Source: Shinella zoogloeoides
Lineage (GTDB): Bacteria > Pseudomonadota > Alphaproteobacteria > Rhizobiales > Rhizobiaceae
Assembly (NCBI RefSeq): GCF_033705735.1
Contig: NZ_CP131130.1
Coordinates: forward strand, 2,802,001-2,866,000
Length of the DNA: 64,000 bases
Direction: 5' to 3'
How positions within the stretch are numbered: the stretch's first letter is position 1; each line of letters starts with the position of its first letter. Under the pieces are notes generated by a model. It had not been told where the DNA came from and ran no database searches. It saw only the letters and a program-made list of their open reading frames with translations. The position numbers and the translations under genes were made by a program. Of this stretch, positions 53,890-62,383 are shown one piece after another.

Positions 53890-54362
53890 CTACATCACGC
53901 ACGCCGTCGCCGCCGCCAGAACCAGATATCGCCCGAGCTTGGCGACGCCAACTAGGAGGAGAAAGACGGGTAGCGGCTCCTTCATGATCCCGGCCGCGAG
54001 GGTTAGCGGATCGCCGATGACCGGCATCCAGCTTAGCAGCAACGACCATTTCCCATAGCGGCGATACCAACGCCGCGCCCGCTGGAGACCGGCTTCCGAC
54101 ACCGGGAACCAGCGCCGGTTACGGAAACACTCGACGCCGCGCCGATGATCCAGTTGACGACCGAGCCGGCCACGTTGCCAAGGCTCGCTGCGGCGACCAA
54201 TGCCCAGGCCGCGAAAGAATCGGCCAGCAGCAGCCCGATCAGCGCGGCTTCCGACTGCATCGGCAGCAGGGTGGCAGCAAAGAAGGCGGTGAGGAACAGG
54301 CCCAAGCAGGCCGCCAGTGTGCTCAAGCACCGGCCCCGCGATCGCGCGGCGAAGCCGGCCAT
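53890..54362 (-). pseudogene. YqaA/DedA-type membrane protein gene, frameshifted
   Basis: The first part (from ATG 54362) encodes LLPMQSEAALIGLLL and GNVAGSVVNWIIG, typical of YqaA-like VTT proteins. The continuation (GVECFRNRRWFPVSEAGLQR and YGKWSLLLSWMPVIGDPLT) is in another frame. The break is near 54140, where the expected NWIIGRGVE would need one more C in GCCGCGCCG. A single-base deletion, or a sequencing error, explains it. If real, the protein is lost. Confidence 0.78.
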
Positions 54363-54799
54363 CTTGTATGATGGCGGTCGATGACGAAGGCATGGCGGTG
54401 CCGATATCCGCCATCGGCGGCAGCCGCATCGGACAGATGCGGATGGCTCGCCTCGAGCGTGTCATGCATATGGTCGAGTTCGTCGGGATCGGCCGCGGGC
54501 CAGAGGACCGCAGCGGCCGATACGGCGGCGGCGGCCAGCAGCCCCAGCGCAACGAAGGTGATCGGGAGGCCAAACGCGGCGCCCAGGCGCTCCGCGAAGG
54601 TCGCTGCGATAGGGGCCACCCCCACATAGGCGACCATCTTGATGGCGAGCGCCGTTCCCAGCACCGCATCCGCATCGGGACCGGCGAGATCATAGGCCAA
54701 TAGCCCCAGCGCGATCGTGGCAAGCCCTGTTCCGATAAGCGCGATAACCTGTGCCAGGAAGAGGTGGCGATAGGTGCGGTTTCCAAGAACCTGCAACAT
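54323..54799 (-). pseudogene. Internally deleted MFS (NreB-like) gene
   Basis: A 158-codon frame that joins the first two helices of an MFS protein (MLQVLGNRTYRHLFLAQVIA to VGVAPIAATFAERLG) directly to a last helix and a His-rich tail (HMHDTLEASHPHLSD and HRHAFVIDRHH). A full MFS protein would be about 400 residues, so about 250 are missing. The start and tail resemble the nickel exporter NreB, and an NreA-like regulator gene precedes it by seven bases. The join is in frame, so a short protein could still be made but not transport. Confidence 0.68.
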
Positions 54800-54806
54800 A
54801 GGAACC

Positions 54807-55088
54807 TCACAAGTACTTGGTTATTTCCTTGAATTCGTCGATCGAACGACGATCGTCCTTAACAAGCGGCCCGACCACGTCGTCGAGACAGTGGTCGAGG
54901 TGGTTCTGAATCAGCGTCCGCTTGGCTTGTGCGATGGCCTTTTCGACCGCGTGAAGCTGCTGCGCGATATCGAGGCATGGCCGACCAGCTTCGATCATCT
55001 CGACGATCCCGCGCAAATGGCCGTCCGCACGCTTGAGGCGCATTGTGATCGCGGCGTGGGATCTGTGGGCATCGGATTGTTCGCTCAT
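54807..55088 (-). CDS. NreA-like CsoR/RcnR-family regulator
   Basis: A 93-residue helical repressor. Metal ligands C38, H63 and C67 (RPCLDIAQQL and NHLDHC) match the C-H-C set of CsoR and the nickel sensor InrS, and N-terminal histidines (AHRSH) may add a ligand. It precedes an NreB-like exporter remnant, the order of nickel resistance nreAB loci, so nickel is the likely signal. A perfect palindrome lies 5 bases upstream of its start. It may now be a regulator without a target. Confidence 0.8.
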   Translation of the reverse strand: MSEQSDAHRSHAAITMRLKRADGHLRGIVEMIEAGRPCLDIAQQLHAVEKAIAQAKRTLIQNHLDHCLDDVVGPLVKDDRRSIDEFKEITKYL

Positions 55089-55092
55089 CCAG

Positions 55093-55118
55093 ATATCCTA
55101 TCCCCCTGGAGAGGATAT
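55093..55118. promoter_or_regulatory. Operator upstream of the NreA-like gene
   Basis: Perfect 7-base inverted repeat ATATCCT / AGGATAT separated by 12 bases that include a CCCCC tract, immediately before the regulator start. The A/T arms with a central C/G tract fit the RcnR/NreA operator type, suggesting autoregulation. Confidence 0.65.
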
Positions 55119-55145
55119 TGTAACGAGCCTGCCGCCGGCGTCGCC

Positions 55146-55279
55146 TCAACCCCATGATCGTCGATAAGCCGTCGGCGTCGTCCCGAGCCAGCGCTTGAAC
55201 ATGGCGGTGAGAGAAGCCTGCCTTTCAAATCCCAGCGACGACGCCACCGTGCCGATCTCGTAGCCTTGGACCATCTTTC
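55146..55279 (-). pseudogene. C-terminal fragment of an AraC-type regulator
   Basis: The minus strand encodes GYEIGTVASSLGFERQASL and AMFKRWLGTTPTAYRRSWG followed by a stop, which is the second helix-turn-helix of an AraC protein. The frame is open only from about 55279, where it meets unrelated sequence just past the MFS stop. The rest of the gene is missing, so this is a deletion remnant. Confidence 0.75.
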
Positions 55280-55305
55280 AGACGCCGCCGTCGCATGGTG
55301 GCTGG

Positions 55306-56727
55306 CTACTTTCTCGTTGCCACGCCAGCGGCGAAGATGCCCAACAGGGTAAGAAGCGCGATGCCGAGCGTAACATAGCGTGCGGAATCCACCGCAGATT
55401 CCCCGCCTGCCGCCATCAGCGTGCCAGCGAGTGCGGAAGTGATCGAGAAAGCAATAAGCTGTGTGATGGTGATCGCAGCAGCAGCCTTGCCTCCTTCGGC
55501 GGGATCATGTGTGCTGCTCATCGCTGCAACACCGAGCAGCGGCCACGCCAGTCCGATGCCGACGCCGGCAAGCGCGAGGACAGCCGCCCAAATCAGCACC
55601 ATCCCGATATCGGCACCGAACACTTGTAGAAGTCCATAAGCGATCAGCCCAGCCGTCAACAGCAGTGGGCCGACGCGGATGGCGCGGCGGCGGCCGCTCT
55701 CACTCTTGACCGAAACAATGAAGAGCTGGGCGATGACCCATGCCAGCGAAAGAACTGCGCCAAGGAAACCGGCGATCAGCGGCGAAAGGCCCGCCAGTTG
55801 CTGACCAAACAGGGGGATGAAGTTCTCCACCATCACGCCCGCGCTCAGGGCAGCGACCGTGAGATAGACCCATTTCAGGGAGTTGCCACGCCGATAGGTG
55901 ATGTGCGGAAGGATGGTCTCTTTTGCTCGCCGCTCCACGACGACGAAGAGCCAGAGCAGCACGATGCCAATTCCGACCATTGCCAGCGTTGGCCAGCCTA
56001 TCGGCACGATGGCGCTGAGGCTGATAGCGATGGTCGCAAGCACAAGCGGAATGAGGGAGGCGACGGGAACAGGTGAACGATGCCCCGATCCAGCCATGCG
56101 GCCGAACGCGCGTTGAGCGATGATTCCGAACAGCAGCGAAACGACCGCCAGCGCACCGTAGGACCAGCGCCAGAGGCCCAGTTCTGCGAACACGCCGCCA
56201 AGCGCCGGCCCGAACAGCGTCCCCAAGCCCCACATGGCCGACACGACGCCGGTTGCCCGCGCCCAATGGCGTTCGGGAAGTGCTGCACGAATTACCGCAT
56301 AGCCGAGTCCTGCCAGCAAACCGCCGCCAAGTCCTTGCACGACGCGACCGACGATCAGCGGTTCCATCGTTGGGCTGGCGGCATTGGCCGCTGCGCCGAG
56401 AGCGAAGACGACGAACGCCGTAACATAGGCAAGCGCCGGCCCCTTCCAGTCGAGAATGCGGCTGACGAACAGCGAGGCTACGATTGCCGAGATAACGAAC
56501 GCAGTCGTCACCCACGCATAATATTGCTGCCCGCCAATATCCGCGACGATGGAGGGCATCAGTGCGGCGGTGAAATAGAGGTTCATGGCATAGAGCAGCA
56601 CGCCGCTTGCCATGACCAGAACAATGGCGAGGTGGCGGCCGGACAGAAGATCGGACCATCCGTCCAGATGCGCCGCAGGCGCATTTGCGGGATCGGCCGA
56701 ACCGGCCGGGGTTGGTGAGCTATTCAT
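55306..56727 (-). CDS. MFS drug exporter, DHA2-like
   Basis: A 473-residue major facilitator with about 14 predicted helices. The GRVVQGLGGGLLAGLGYAVI segment near residue 125 corresponds to motif C-like and VVQGxGGG patterns of drug:proton antiporters. The substrate is unknown. It lies downstream of a DoxX-like gene, and both are divergent from a TetR gene with paired operators between, a standard TetR-controlled efflux layout. Confidence 0.85.
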   Translation of the reverse strand: MNSSPTPAGSADPANAPAAHLDGWSDLLSGRHLAIVLVMASGVLLYAMNLYFTAALMPSIVADIGGQQYYAWVTTAFVISAIVASLFVSRILDWKGPALAYVTAFVVFALGAAANAASPTMEPLIVGRVVQGLGGGLLAGLGYAVIRAALPERHWARATGVVSAMWGLGTLFGPALGGVFAELGLWRWSYGALAVVSLLFGIIAQRAFGRMAGSGHRSPVPVASLIPLVLATIAISLSAIVPIGWPTLAMVGIGIVLLWLFVVVERRAKETILPHITYRRGNSLKWVYLTVAALSAGVMVENFIPLFGQQLAGLSPLIAGFLGAVLSLAWVIAQLFIVSVKSESGRRRAIRVGPLLLTAGLIAYGLLQVFGADIGMVLIWAAVLALAGVGIGLAWPLLGVAAMSSTHDPAEGGKAAAAITITQLIAFSITSALAGTLMAAGGESAVDSARYVTLGIALLTLLGIFAAGVATRK

Positions 56728-56752
56728 CGGGGATTCTCCGAAAGGGGGAAGT

Positions 56753-57115
56753 TCAGTTGGCTGCGCGCCGGACGGCCAAGGACAGCCCCAACACGACTAG
56801 CGAGACGAGCAGGACAATGCTGGGAGCGACCGCATGGCCGTAATCAGCGTTCAGCAGTGTCGTGAGGGAAGCAGCGGCCATCACGAGCGCGCCAAGGCCG
56901 GCTCCATAGGGCCGCGAGCCAGCGCGGATCAGCATCAGCCCAGCCGCCAGTTCGAGAATGGCGGTGATGTAGTGGAACCAGTCGGGGTAACCCCAAGCCA
57001 CATAGGCCGCCGCATTTTCCTCTGAGATGAAGATGTTGCCGTAAGCGCCGAAGAGAAAGAAAGCTGCCAGCAGCCAAGCCAGGCTGGTCGCTATGATCGG
57101 AAGGGGTCTGTTCAT
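56753..57115 (-). CDS. DoxX-like small membrane protein
   Basis: A 120-residue protein with four predicted helices; AAILELAAGLMLI-type segments (here ITAILELAAGLMLIRAG near residue 52-68) are typical of DoxX-like proteins. ATG 57115 begins MNRPLPIIATSLAWLLAA; a longer frame to 57169 lacks support. It is the first gene of the leftward unit with the MFS exporter, under the TetR operators. The function is unknown. Confidence 0.72.
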   Translation of the reverse strand: MNRPLPIIATSLAWLLAAFFLFGAYGNIFISEENAAAYVAWGYPDWFHYITAILELAAGLMLIRAGSRPYGAGLGALVMAAASLTTLLNADYGHAVAPSIVLLVSLVVLGLSLAVRRAAN

Positions 57116-57190
57116 GTGGCCTCGCATCTTGGAAATCGGACCGGCTGAGGCAGCATAGGACTGGACCAACCAGCCGTTCCGACATAGATT

Positions 57191-57249
57191 GAATGCTCAC
57201 TCTAGTTATGATCGACGTGTGGTCAAGCTATATTAGAGCGATCATTCTA
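57191..57249. promoter_or_regulatory. Paired inverted TetR operators
   Basis: GAATGCTCACTCTA at 57191-57204 and TAGAGCGATCATTC at 57234-57247 are inverted near-copies (12 of 14 positions agree). Each is itself an imperfect palindrome of the form TAGA-N2-GAKC-N2-TCWA. They lie between the divergent DoxX/MFS unit and tetR, 19 bases before the tetR start. Confidence 0.65.
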
Positions 57250-57265
57250 TGTTTATGGAGGCCCC

Positions 57266-57865
57266 ATGGTCCGCAAGCGCGTTCCCGAGCAGCATGAAGG
57301 CAGAAGGCAGGAGATTCTCGCAGCGGCGCATAGGTGCTTCCTGCGCCATGGTCTGCAGGGCGCGTCGATTTCGATGATCTGCAAAGAAGCGGCGATGAGC
57401 CCCGGCCACCTCTATCACTACTTCCCCAGCAAGGACGCTATCATTGAGCAGATGGCGGATGATTACCTTGCCAGTCTCCACAGCCATTTCAGCGGCCACC
57501 CCGAGGACGAACAGACGGCGACTGTTCTGCTATCGGAATTGTGGAGCATGAAGGGGTGGGACGATCTCGGTCATTGCCGCATTCTGTTCGAGTTGCTGGC
57601 AGAAGCGGGGCGTAACGAAAGAATCAGGGCCATCCTCAAACAGAACACTGATGGTGTTCGAACATTGCTGGCAGAAGCGCTGACCGCAGGTCAGGCGCGT
57701 GGCGAAGTCGATTCCGGCCTTGACCCTAAGCACACCAGCGCGGTTCTGGTGGCGGTCCTTGATGCCGCGCCGATGCTGCCGTTGATGACAGCGGACCTTG
57801 ACTTCGAGGAGAGCCGCAAACTGGTCACGACAATGGTTGGCCGATTTCTGAAGCCTCAACAATGA
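57266..57865 (+). CDS. TetR/AcrR family regulator
   Basis: A 199-residue repressor. The N-terminal HTH (REEILAAAHRCFLRHGLQGA-type, here RRQEILAAAHRCFLRHG at 12-28, then ISMICKEAAMSPGHLYHYFPSKDAI) is clear, followed by a ligand-binding helical domain. It is divergent from the DoxX/MFS unit with two inverted operators between, indicating autoregulation and control of efflux. The inducer is unknown. A LysE gene follows 94 bases downstream on the same strand. Confidence 0.88.
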   Translation: MVRKRVPEQHEGRRQEILAAAHRCFLRHGLQGASISMICKEAAMSPGHLYHYFPSKDAIIEQMADDYLASLHSHFSGHPEDEQTATVLLSELWSMKGWDDLGHCRILFELLAEAGRNERIRAILKQNTDGVRTLLAEALTAGQARGEVDSGLDPKHTSAVLVAVLDAAPMLPLMTADLDFEESRKLVTTMVGRFLKPQQ

Positions 57866-57959
57866 AGCGGATTATGAAAATGGGGGATGGCGGCCGGTCG
57901 AAGCATTGGTGCCAGTCGCGCCAAAAACTTCCCTTTGATGTCGCGGATCGCGTCAAGTC

Positions 57960-58595
57960 ATGACAGATGTTTCACAGCTAACCTCGCCCGACTTGTCCGG
58001 GTTGCAAGCATTTCTGGCGCTGTGTCTCTATACAGCCGTAACATCGGTCACGCCCGGACCGAACAACATGATGGTGCTGGCATCCGGTGTTAATTTCGGC
58101 ATTCGGCGGACATTGCCACATATTGCGGGCATCAGCATTGGTTTCGCCGCGATGATCGTCATCATGGGGATGGGCCTTGGAGTGATTTTCGAGGCGTATC
58201 CCATGCTCAACACCATCCTGCGATGGGTTGGCGGCGCCTATCTTCTGTATCTGGCATGGAAGATCGCCGGGGCCGCAGCACCGGAGAATGCAGAAAGATC
58301 GGCTGCCAGACCCTTGGGCTTCATTGGCGCTGCTGCGTTCCAATGGGTCAACCCCAAGGCATGGGTCATGGCGCTCGGTGCCGTCGCCACCTATCTTCCG
58401 GGCTCTCCCTCGTTGTCGTCCGTCGCCGCAGCTGCACTGCTGATGGCAGCGATCAACGCACCCTGCGTCGGCATCTGGGCGGCGTTCGGTGTTGGCCTCC
58501 GCCGGCTTCTTACGGAGCCTGCGAAGCTGCGCGCCTTCAATCTCACCATGGCAGCGCTGCTGGTTGTCTCGCTCTATCCAATCTTTGTGACGTAG
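57960..58595 (+). CDS. LysE family exporter
   Basis: A 211-residue membrane protein with about six helices. The N-terminal TPGPNNMMVLASGVNFG and the central GAYLLYLAWKI and FQWVNPKAWVMALG segments are LysE/RhtB hallmarks. Family members export amino acids or homoserine lactones; the substrate is unknown. It is downstream of tetR but with its own gap of 94 bases. Confidence 0.88.
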   Translation: MTDVSQLTSPDLSGLQAFLALCLYTAVTSVTPGPNNMMVLASGVNFGIRRTLPHIAGISIGFAAMIVIMGMGLGVIFEAYPMLNTILRWVGGAYLLYLAWKIAGAAAPENAERSAARPLGFIGAAAFQWVNPKAWVMALGAVATYLPGSPSLSSVAAAALLMAAINAPCVGIWAAFGVGLRRLLTEPAKLRAFNLTMAALLVVSLYPIFVT

Positions 58596-58720
58596 AGCCA
58601 GCTGCTGTTCGCTAAATCGGCATCGAAACACTCCGCAGCGCCAGTCGGAACGGATGACGATCCCGGCTACGCTTCATTCCTCGAATTCAAGATAATCACG
58701 TTAAATGCGGATGGAATCTG

Positions 58721-59266
58721 ATGGCAAATACTGAACACATGATCGTCGTAACCGGTGGCCCCGGTTCCGGCAAAAGCAGTCTGATCGATGCCATGGCCCA
58801 GCGCGGCTTCCGCACCATGCCCGAGGCCGGCAGGGCGATCATTCGAGACCAGATCAGGATCGGCGGTAAAGCTTTGCCTTGGGCGGATCGCGCACTCTTC
58901 GCCGAACTCATGTTGGGCTGGGAACTGCGTTCTTATCAGGAGGCACTTGCAAGTGACGCGCTTGTCTTGATGGACCGTGGTATGCCGGATGTTGTTGGTT
59001 ATCTCACACTCTGCGGCCTGCCTGTGCCTGCTCATTTCGAGACGGCGGCCAAAACCTACCCTTACAACAAGCGGGTTTTTCTCGCCCCGTATTGGGATGC
59101 CATCTTCACGCAAGACACTGAGCGCAAACAGGACAGGCAAGAGGCCGAGGCGACCGGTATGGTCATGGCTGAGACTTATGGCAGGCTTGGCTATCAGATA
59201 GTCGAGCTGCCGCTGGTGGGAATCGAGCAGCGGGCCGACTTCGTTGCTGAAAATTTGAGAGCTTAG
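58721..59266 (+). CDS. Small AAA/P-loop ATPase
   Basis: A 181-residue P-loop protein with Walker A GGPGSGKSS at residues 12-20 and an LMDRGMPD Walker B-like segment near 86. It resembles stand-alone kinase-like AAA_28 proteins (predicted ATPases of unknown role). No partner gene is coupled to it; LysE is 125 bases upstream and an accessory clpP converges from the other side. Function not assigned. Confidence 0.8.
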   Translation: MANTEHMIVVTGGPGSGKSSLIDAMAQRGFRTMPEAGRAIIRDQIRIGGKALPWADRALFAELMLGWELRSYQEALASDALVLMDRGMPDVVGYLTLCGLPVPAHFETAAKTYPYNKRVFLAPYWDAIFTQDTERKQDRQEAEATGMVMAETYGRLGYQIVELPLVGIEQRADFVAENLRA

Positions 59267-59301
59267 AGCGAAGTGACAGTCCTCATCCAATTGGCGCTAA
59301 C

Positions 59302-59925
59302 TCATCCAGCAACTTCCGAGGCCGCGCCGGTTTCGCGCTCCGTCAAGACGCGATCGATCAAACCCCATTCCAACGCTTCTTCCACCGTCATGAAGCGGTC
59401 GCGGTCCATGGCTTGTTCGAACTCTTCATAACTGCGTTTGCAATGCTCCGCGTAGAGCCGGGTCATGCGCTGCTTGGTTTTCAGGATCTCCTCGGCATGG
59501 ATCAGCATATCCGACGCCTGCCCTTGGAATCCGCCTGATGGTTGGTGAATCAGGATGCTGGCGTTCGGCAATGCCGCGCGTTCGCCGGGTTCGCCGGCCA
59601 TCAGCAGGAATGACCCCATCGAGCGGGCCGTCCCCATACAAAGAGTATGCACCGGAGCGCGGATGTATCGCATGGTGTCATACATGGCGAGCCCGCTGGT
59701 AACGACGCCACCGGGAGAATTGATGTATAGCTGAATTGGCTTCTTGGGATTCTCGGCTTCCAGAAACAGTAGCTGCGCGCAGACGAGCGCGGAAACGGTG
59801 TCGTTGACCTCACCGTTCAGGAAAATGATCCTCTCGCGCAGAAGGCGGGAATAGATGTCGAAAGAGCGTTCGCCACGGCTGGATTGCTCGATGACCATAG
59901 GGACGAGTTGCATCGCTTCGCGCAT
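59302..59925 (-). CDS. clpP: Accessory ATP-dependent Clp protease subunit ClpP
   Basis: A 207-residue serine protease. The catalytic S102 lies in [14 protein letters not shown]127 in [10 protein letters not shown] and an aspartate in AMDRDRFM completes the triad. It starts with [20 protein letters not shown], matching ClpP; ATG 59925 is used and a longer frame to 59997 is not supported. It is placed among accessory genes, away from clpX and tig, so it is probably an extra copy for stress conditions. Confidence 0.9.
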   Translation of the reverse strand: MREAMQLVPMVIEQSSRGERSFDIYSRLLRERIIFLNGEVNDTVSALVCAQLLFLEAENPKKPIQLYINSPGGVVTSGLAMYDTMRYIRAPVHTLCMGTARSMGSFLLMAGEPGERAALPNASILIHQPSGGFQGQASDMLIHAEEILKTKQRMTRLYAEHCKRSYEEFEQAMDRDRFMTVEEALEWGLIDRVLTERETGAASEVAG

Positions 59926-59969
59926 AGGCGAACTCCTGTCTTCTAGATTTTGATGTGTTGTTTGAGGTG

Positions 59970-60329
59970 CTATGCTGCGAGCATAAGCACGGGCCAATTG
60001 TTGTTCGCGGCAGGGGGTGTTCGCCGAACGGATCGGGCGTCCACAAGATGATGGATGATCCTCAACCTCGTGCCGCCATAGACATTGGGACCGACTTGGA
60101 ACGTCACAATGCTTTCGAGGAAAGGCGATTCTTCTTCGCGCATCCGATAGCGGACTTCCTCTCCCGGTTCTGCCGAGATCGGGACAGCATCGGCCAAGTC
60201 TTTTTCAGGCAGCCATTTTTCTCGAAGCTCTGGAATACTAATCGCCCGCCAAACCATTTCAGGGGGAGCGTCGATTTCATATTCCACGACGAGATTATCC
60301 TTGGGCTTCTTTGCCTCCGTGTCGCTCAT
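59970..60329 (-). CDS. SRPBCC/AHSA1 domain protein
   Basis: A 119-residue START-like protein with the opening [26 protein letters not shown], here noted by position 14-39, and a [11 protein letters not shown] strand. Such small SRPBCC proteins often pair with an ArsR regulator; the ligand is unknown. Its start overlaps the stop of the upstream arsR by four bases. The C-terminal helix is short and the tail ([15 protein letters not shown]) looks atypical, so truncation is possible. Confidence 0.8.
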   Translation of the reverse strand: MSDTEAKKPKDNLVVEYEIDAPPEMVWRAISIPELREKWLPEKDLADAVPISAEPGEEVRYRMREEESPFLESIVTFQVGPNVYGGTRLRIIHHLVDARSVRRTPPAANNNWPVLMLAA

Positions 60330-60640
60330 TGGTCCATGTCCCTTAGTAAGCTCTTCAAAGCGTCAATTCTCGCAGGCCAATAGGCCCGATACTTCGCCAG
60401 CCATTCCGCGATGAGTGCCAGCCCCTCTGGATCGACCTCATAGTTCACAAAGCGGCCCTGACGTTCTTCCCGCACCAGCTTGGCGTTGCGCAGGACAGAG
60501 AGATGTTGCGACATCGCCGGCTGACTAATTTCCATACCCTGCCGCAGTGTGACGGCGTTCATGCTGCCGGACGCCAGCTTCTCGAAAATCGCGCGGCGTG
60601 TCGGATCGGCCAGAGCTTTGAATATGTCGTTCGGGATCAT
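60326..60640 (-). CDS. ArsR family regulator paired with SRPBCC protein
   Basis: A 104-residue winged-helix repressor with IFKALADPTRRAIFEKL at the start and the reading helix in ISQPAMSQHLSVLRNAKLV. It has no cysteine and no alpha5 metal ligands, so it is a non-metal ArsR of the type coupled to SRPBCC genes. ATG 60640 is preferred over 60658. Its stop overlaps the SRPBCC start (ATGA), showing coupling. Confidence 0.87.
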   Translation of the reverse strand: MIPNDIFKALADPTRRAIFEKLASGSMNAVTLRQGMEISQPAMSQHLSVLRNAKLVREERQGRFVNYEVDPEGLALIAEWLAKYRAYWPARIDALKSLLRDMDQ

Positions 60641-60688
60641 AACAATAGATAAGCGCACACTTATCTGATTCGCAAGGGCGAACCATCA

Positions 60689-61575
60689 TCACAACATAAT
60701 CCCTCGTTGCCGCCCTAGCTGCCACGACACCGATCCGCCCTGAACGACGCCCATAACCTCGCGACCGAGCTGTCGGTCTATGACCGGCCGCCATGGGACC
60801 AAGGTAAACTCGTGGGACTGCTCGACCACGGCGAACTTGCCGCTCGATAGCTGCACGGTGCCGGTGAATTTGCCGCTGATGTTCTCGCCGTCCGTGGCGG
60901 CACGGAAAGGCAGGCCCTTGCTCTCGGCCATCTCCCCGCCAACACGGGCAACCTCGCGCTCGCGCAGGGTGGCGAGAAGGCTGCTCCGGTAGAAGATGCG
61001 GCCATTCCGTGCTCGGGTAGCGTCGCCTTGCTCGATATGATGCTCGCGGCGCTGGTCCATGGCCTCGCGCACCTGCTGGCCGAAACCGGCCGGCGCAATA
61101 TCGGCGGTTTCGCTGTGGATCAATCGCCGGTCCAGCCACGTCGCGCCGTCCGAATGTATCTGCCTTTCCAGATTGATGGGTGACAGGACGCGAACACTGG
61201 CCTGCCGGTCTCGGCCGGCATCGTAGTCGGCGGCGCGGCTAACCAGATCATTGGGGATGCGCCATTGGTCGGCGTCGATGCGCTCGACGATCCCGGCGCG
61301 GCGCAATGCCTCCAGCCGACGAACATGGGCATCGACATAGCCCTCATAGTCGCCACCGGGAACGCGGCCCTCGAATTTCGCCTGTTCCAGGGTCGATAGA
61401 TGCCGTCCTCGGCGATGGCGGTGATGGTGCGGTCGGACGGCCGGGCTGTCGCCTCGGCCGGGCCGATCTGGATGACGCCGCGGATACGGGCTTCCGTTGA
61501 CGACCCTGATGCAAACGCTGGCGGTCGATTCAATTGCCCACCGGAGATGACAGCGTCATTGTTGAGGCAGGCCAT
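60689..61575 (-). pseudogene. C-terminal relaxase remnant (DUF3363), frameshifted
   Basis: The minus strand encodes the end of a VirD2-like relaxase/mobilisation protein with a DUF3363 domain: ARIRGVIQIGPAEATARPSD then EDGIYRP in one frame, and TLEQAKFEGRVPGGDYEGYV on to LGREVMGVVQGGSVSWQLGR in another. The frame changes near 61390. The nuclease N-terminus is missing; similarity ends near 61510. A 7-base loss at a TCGACCC direct repeat would explain the shift. This marks former conjugative or mobilisable DNA. Confidence 0.8.
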
Positions 61576-61793
61576 CGAATAAGGATTGAGAAAACTATAT
61601 GGCCAAATGGCCTGCCTGGACGCTTTGAGAGAAAGATCACCATCAGCCCGGTTGAGCTTGGTGACGCACAGTAGCCATCCTGAACATCATACGGACCTCG
61701 GCTTCCGGATCGTCTCGAACCCATAGCAATGCGTGAGGGAACGAACGCTGGATGAAACGCCGAGGCGGATGCGACTAACGCTCGTTTAGAGTG
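61576..61793. other. Junction region between relaxase remnant and metal exporter locus
   Basis: A 218-base stretch, lower in GC than its flanks, with no convincing gene, repeat or RNA. It probably holds the recombination joint between the broken relaxase and the CDF locus. Confidence 0.4.
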
Positions 61794-61970
61794 CTATAGC
61801 GTAAACGTAGTTGTCATCTTCACCCGGTGCAGCGCTCCGCCTTCCTCATCGGCCAGAGTTTCAAGACGGCCACCGAAGAAGTCGATGCAATTTGCGGCCC
61901 CTCTCATCGTCGAGAATCCTTCGTTCAGCGCGGCTCCGATGCTTTGTTTGCCGCGTCGCAACTCTGTCAT
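61794..61970 (-). CDS. Putative 58-residue protein downstream of arsR-CDF
   Basis: An ATG at 61970 opens a 58-codon frame 21 bases after the arsR stop on the same strand. The predicted product begins MTELRRGKQSIGAALNEGFS, includes CIDFFGGRLETLADEEGG and ends KMTTTFTL. It is soluble, has one cysteine and matches no family known to me. Its position and codon use favour a real third gene of the operon, but the ribosome site (CGGA) is weak. Confidence 0.42.
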   Translation of the reverse strand: MTELRRGKQSIGAALNEGFSTMRGAANCIDFFGGRLETLADEEGGALHRVKMTTTFTL

Positions 61971-61991
61971 CGTTTTCCGTGCTCACGACGA

Positions 61992-62336
61992 TCAGGAGTG
62001 TTGAACGCTGGCGTCGCGTTCGGCGACGCCTTCTCGTTCCTCACGGACATGGGAGAGCATATCGAGCAGGACGTCGCCCACATGCTGATCGGAGATTTCG
62101 TAGAACATCTGCTTCGAATGTCGGACCCGCGTTACCAGCCGCGCGCCGCGAAGCAGTCGCAGGTGGTGGCTGACGAGCGACTGCGACAGCTCAAGCGTTT
62201 CGGAGATATCGGTGACCGACTTCGGGCCTTCCTCGCAATGGAGGAGAATCCTTAGCCTGCTGGGGTCACCCAGCAGGCGGAATGTTTCGGATAGGAAGTT
62301 CAACTCCTGGGTCGAAAGGGGATCTGCCTTGTTCAA
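61992..62336 (-). CDS. ArsR/SmtB family metal-sensing repressor of the CDF operon
   Basis: A 114-residue repressor starting at TTG 62336 (AAGGA upstream). The reading helix is in LSQSLVSHHLRLLRGA. The alpha5 ligands D83, H85, H96 and E99 (DxHx10HxxE) are the same set as in the first ArsR at 42789-43178, and the DNA-binding helices are very alike, so both may bind the same operator. It follows the CDF gene by 47 bases. Confidence 0.88.
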   Translation of the reverse strand: MNKADPLSTQELNFLSETFRLLGDPSRLRILLHCEEGPKSVTDISETLELSQSLVSHHLRLLRGARLVTRVRHSKQMFYEISDQHVGDVLLDMLSHVREEREGVAERDASVQHS

Positions 62337-62383
62337 CGGTTTTCCTTTCCAGCTTTCCGAGTGAACCCATGAAGAGTGGACGG

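Noticed and set aside
61530..61724. Leftward 64-codon open frame in the junction region
   Set aside because: No ribosome site, no family resemblance, and it crosses the relaxase remnant boundary.
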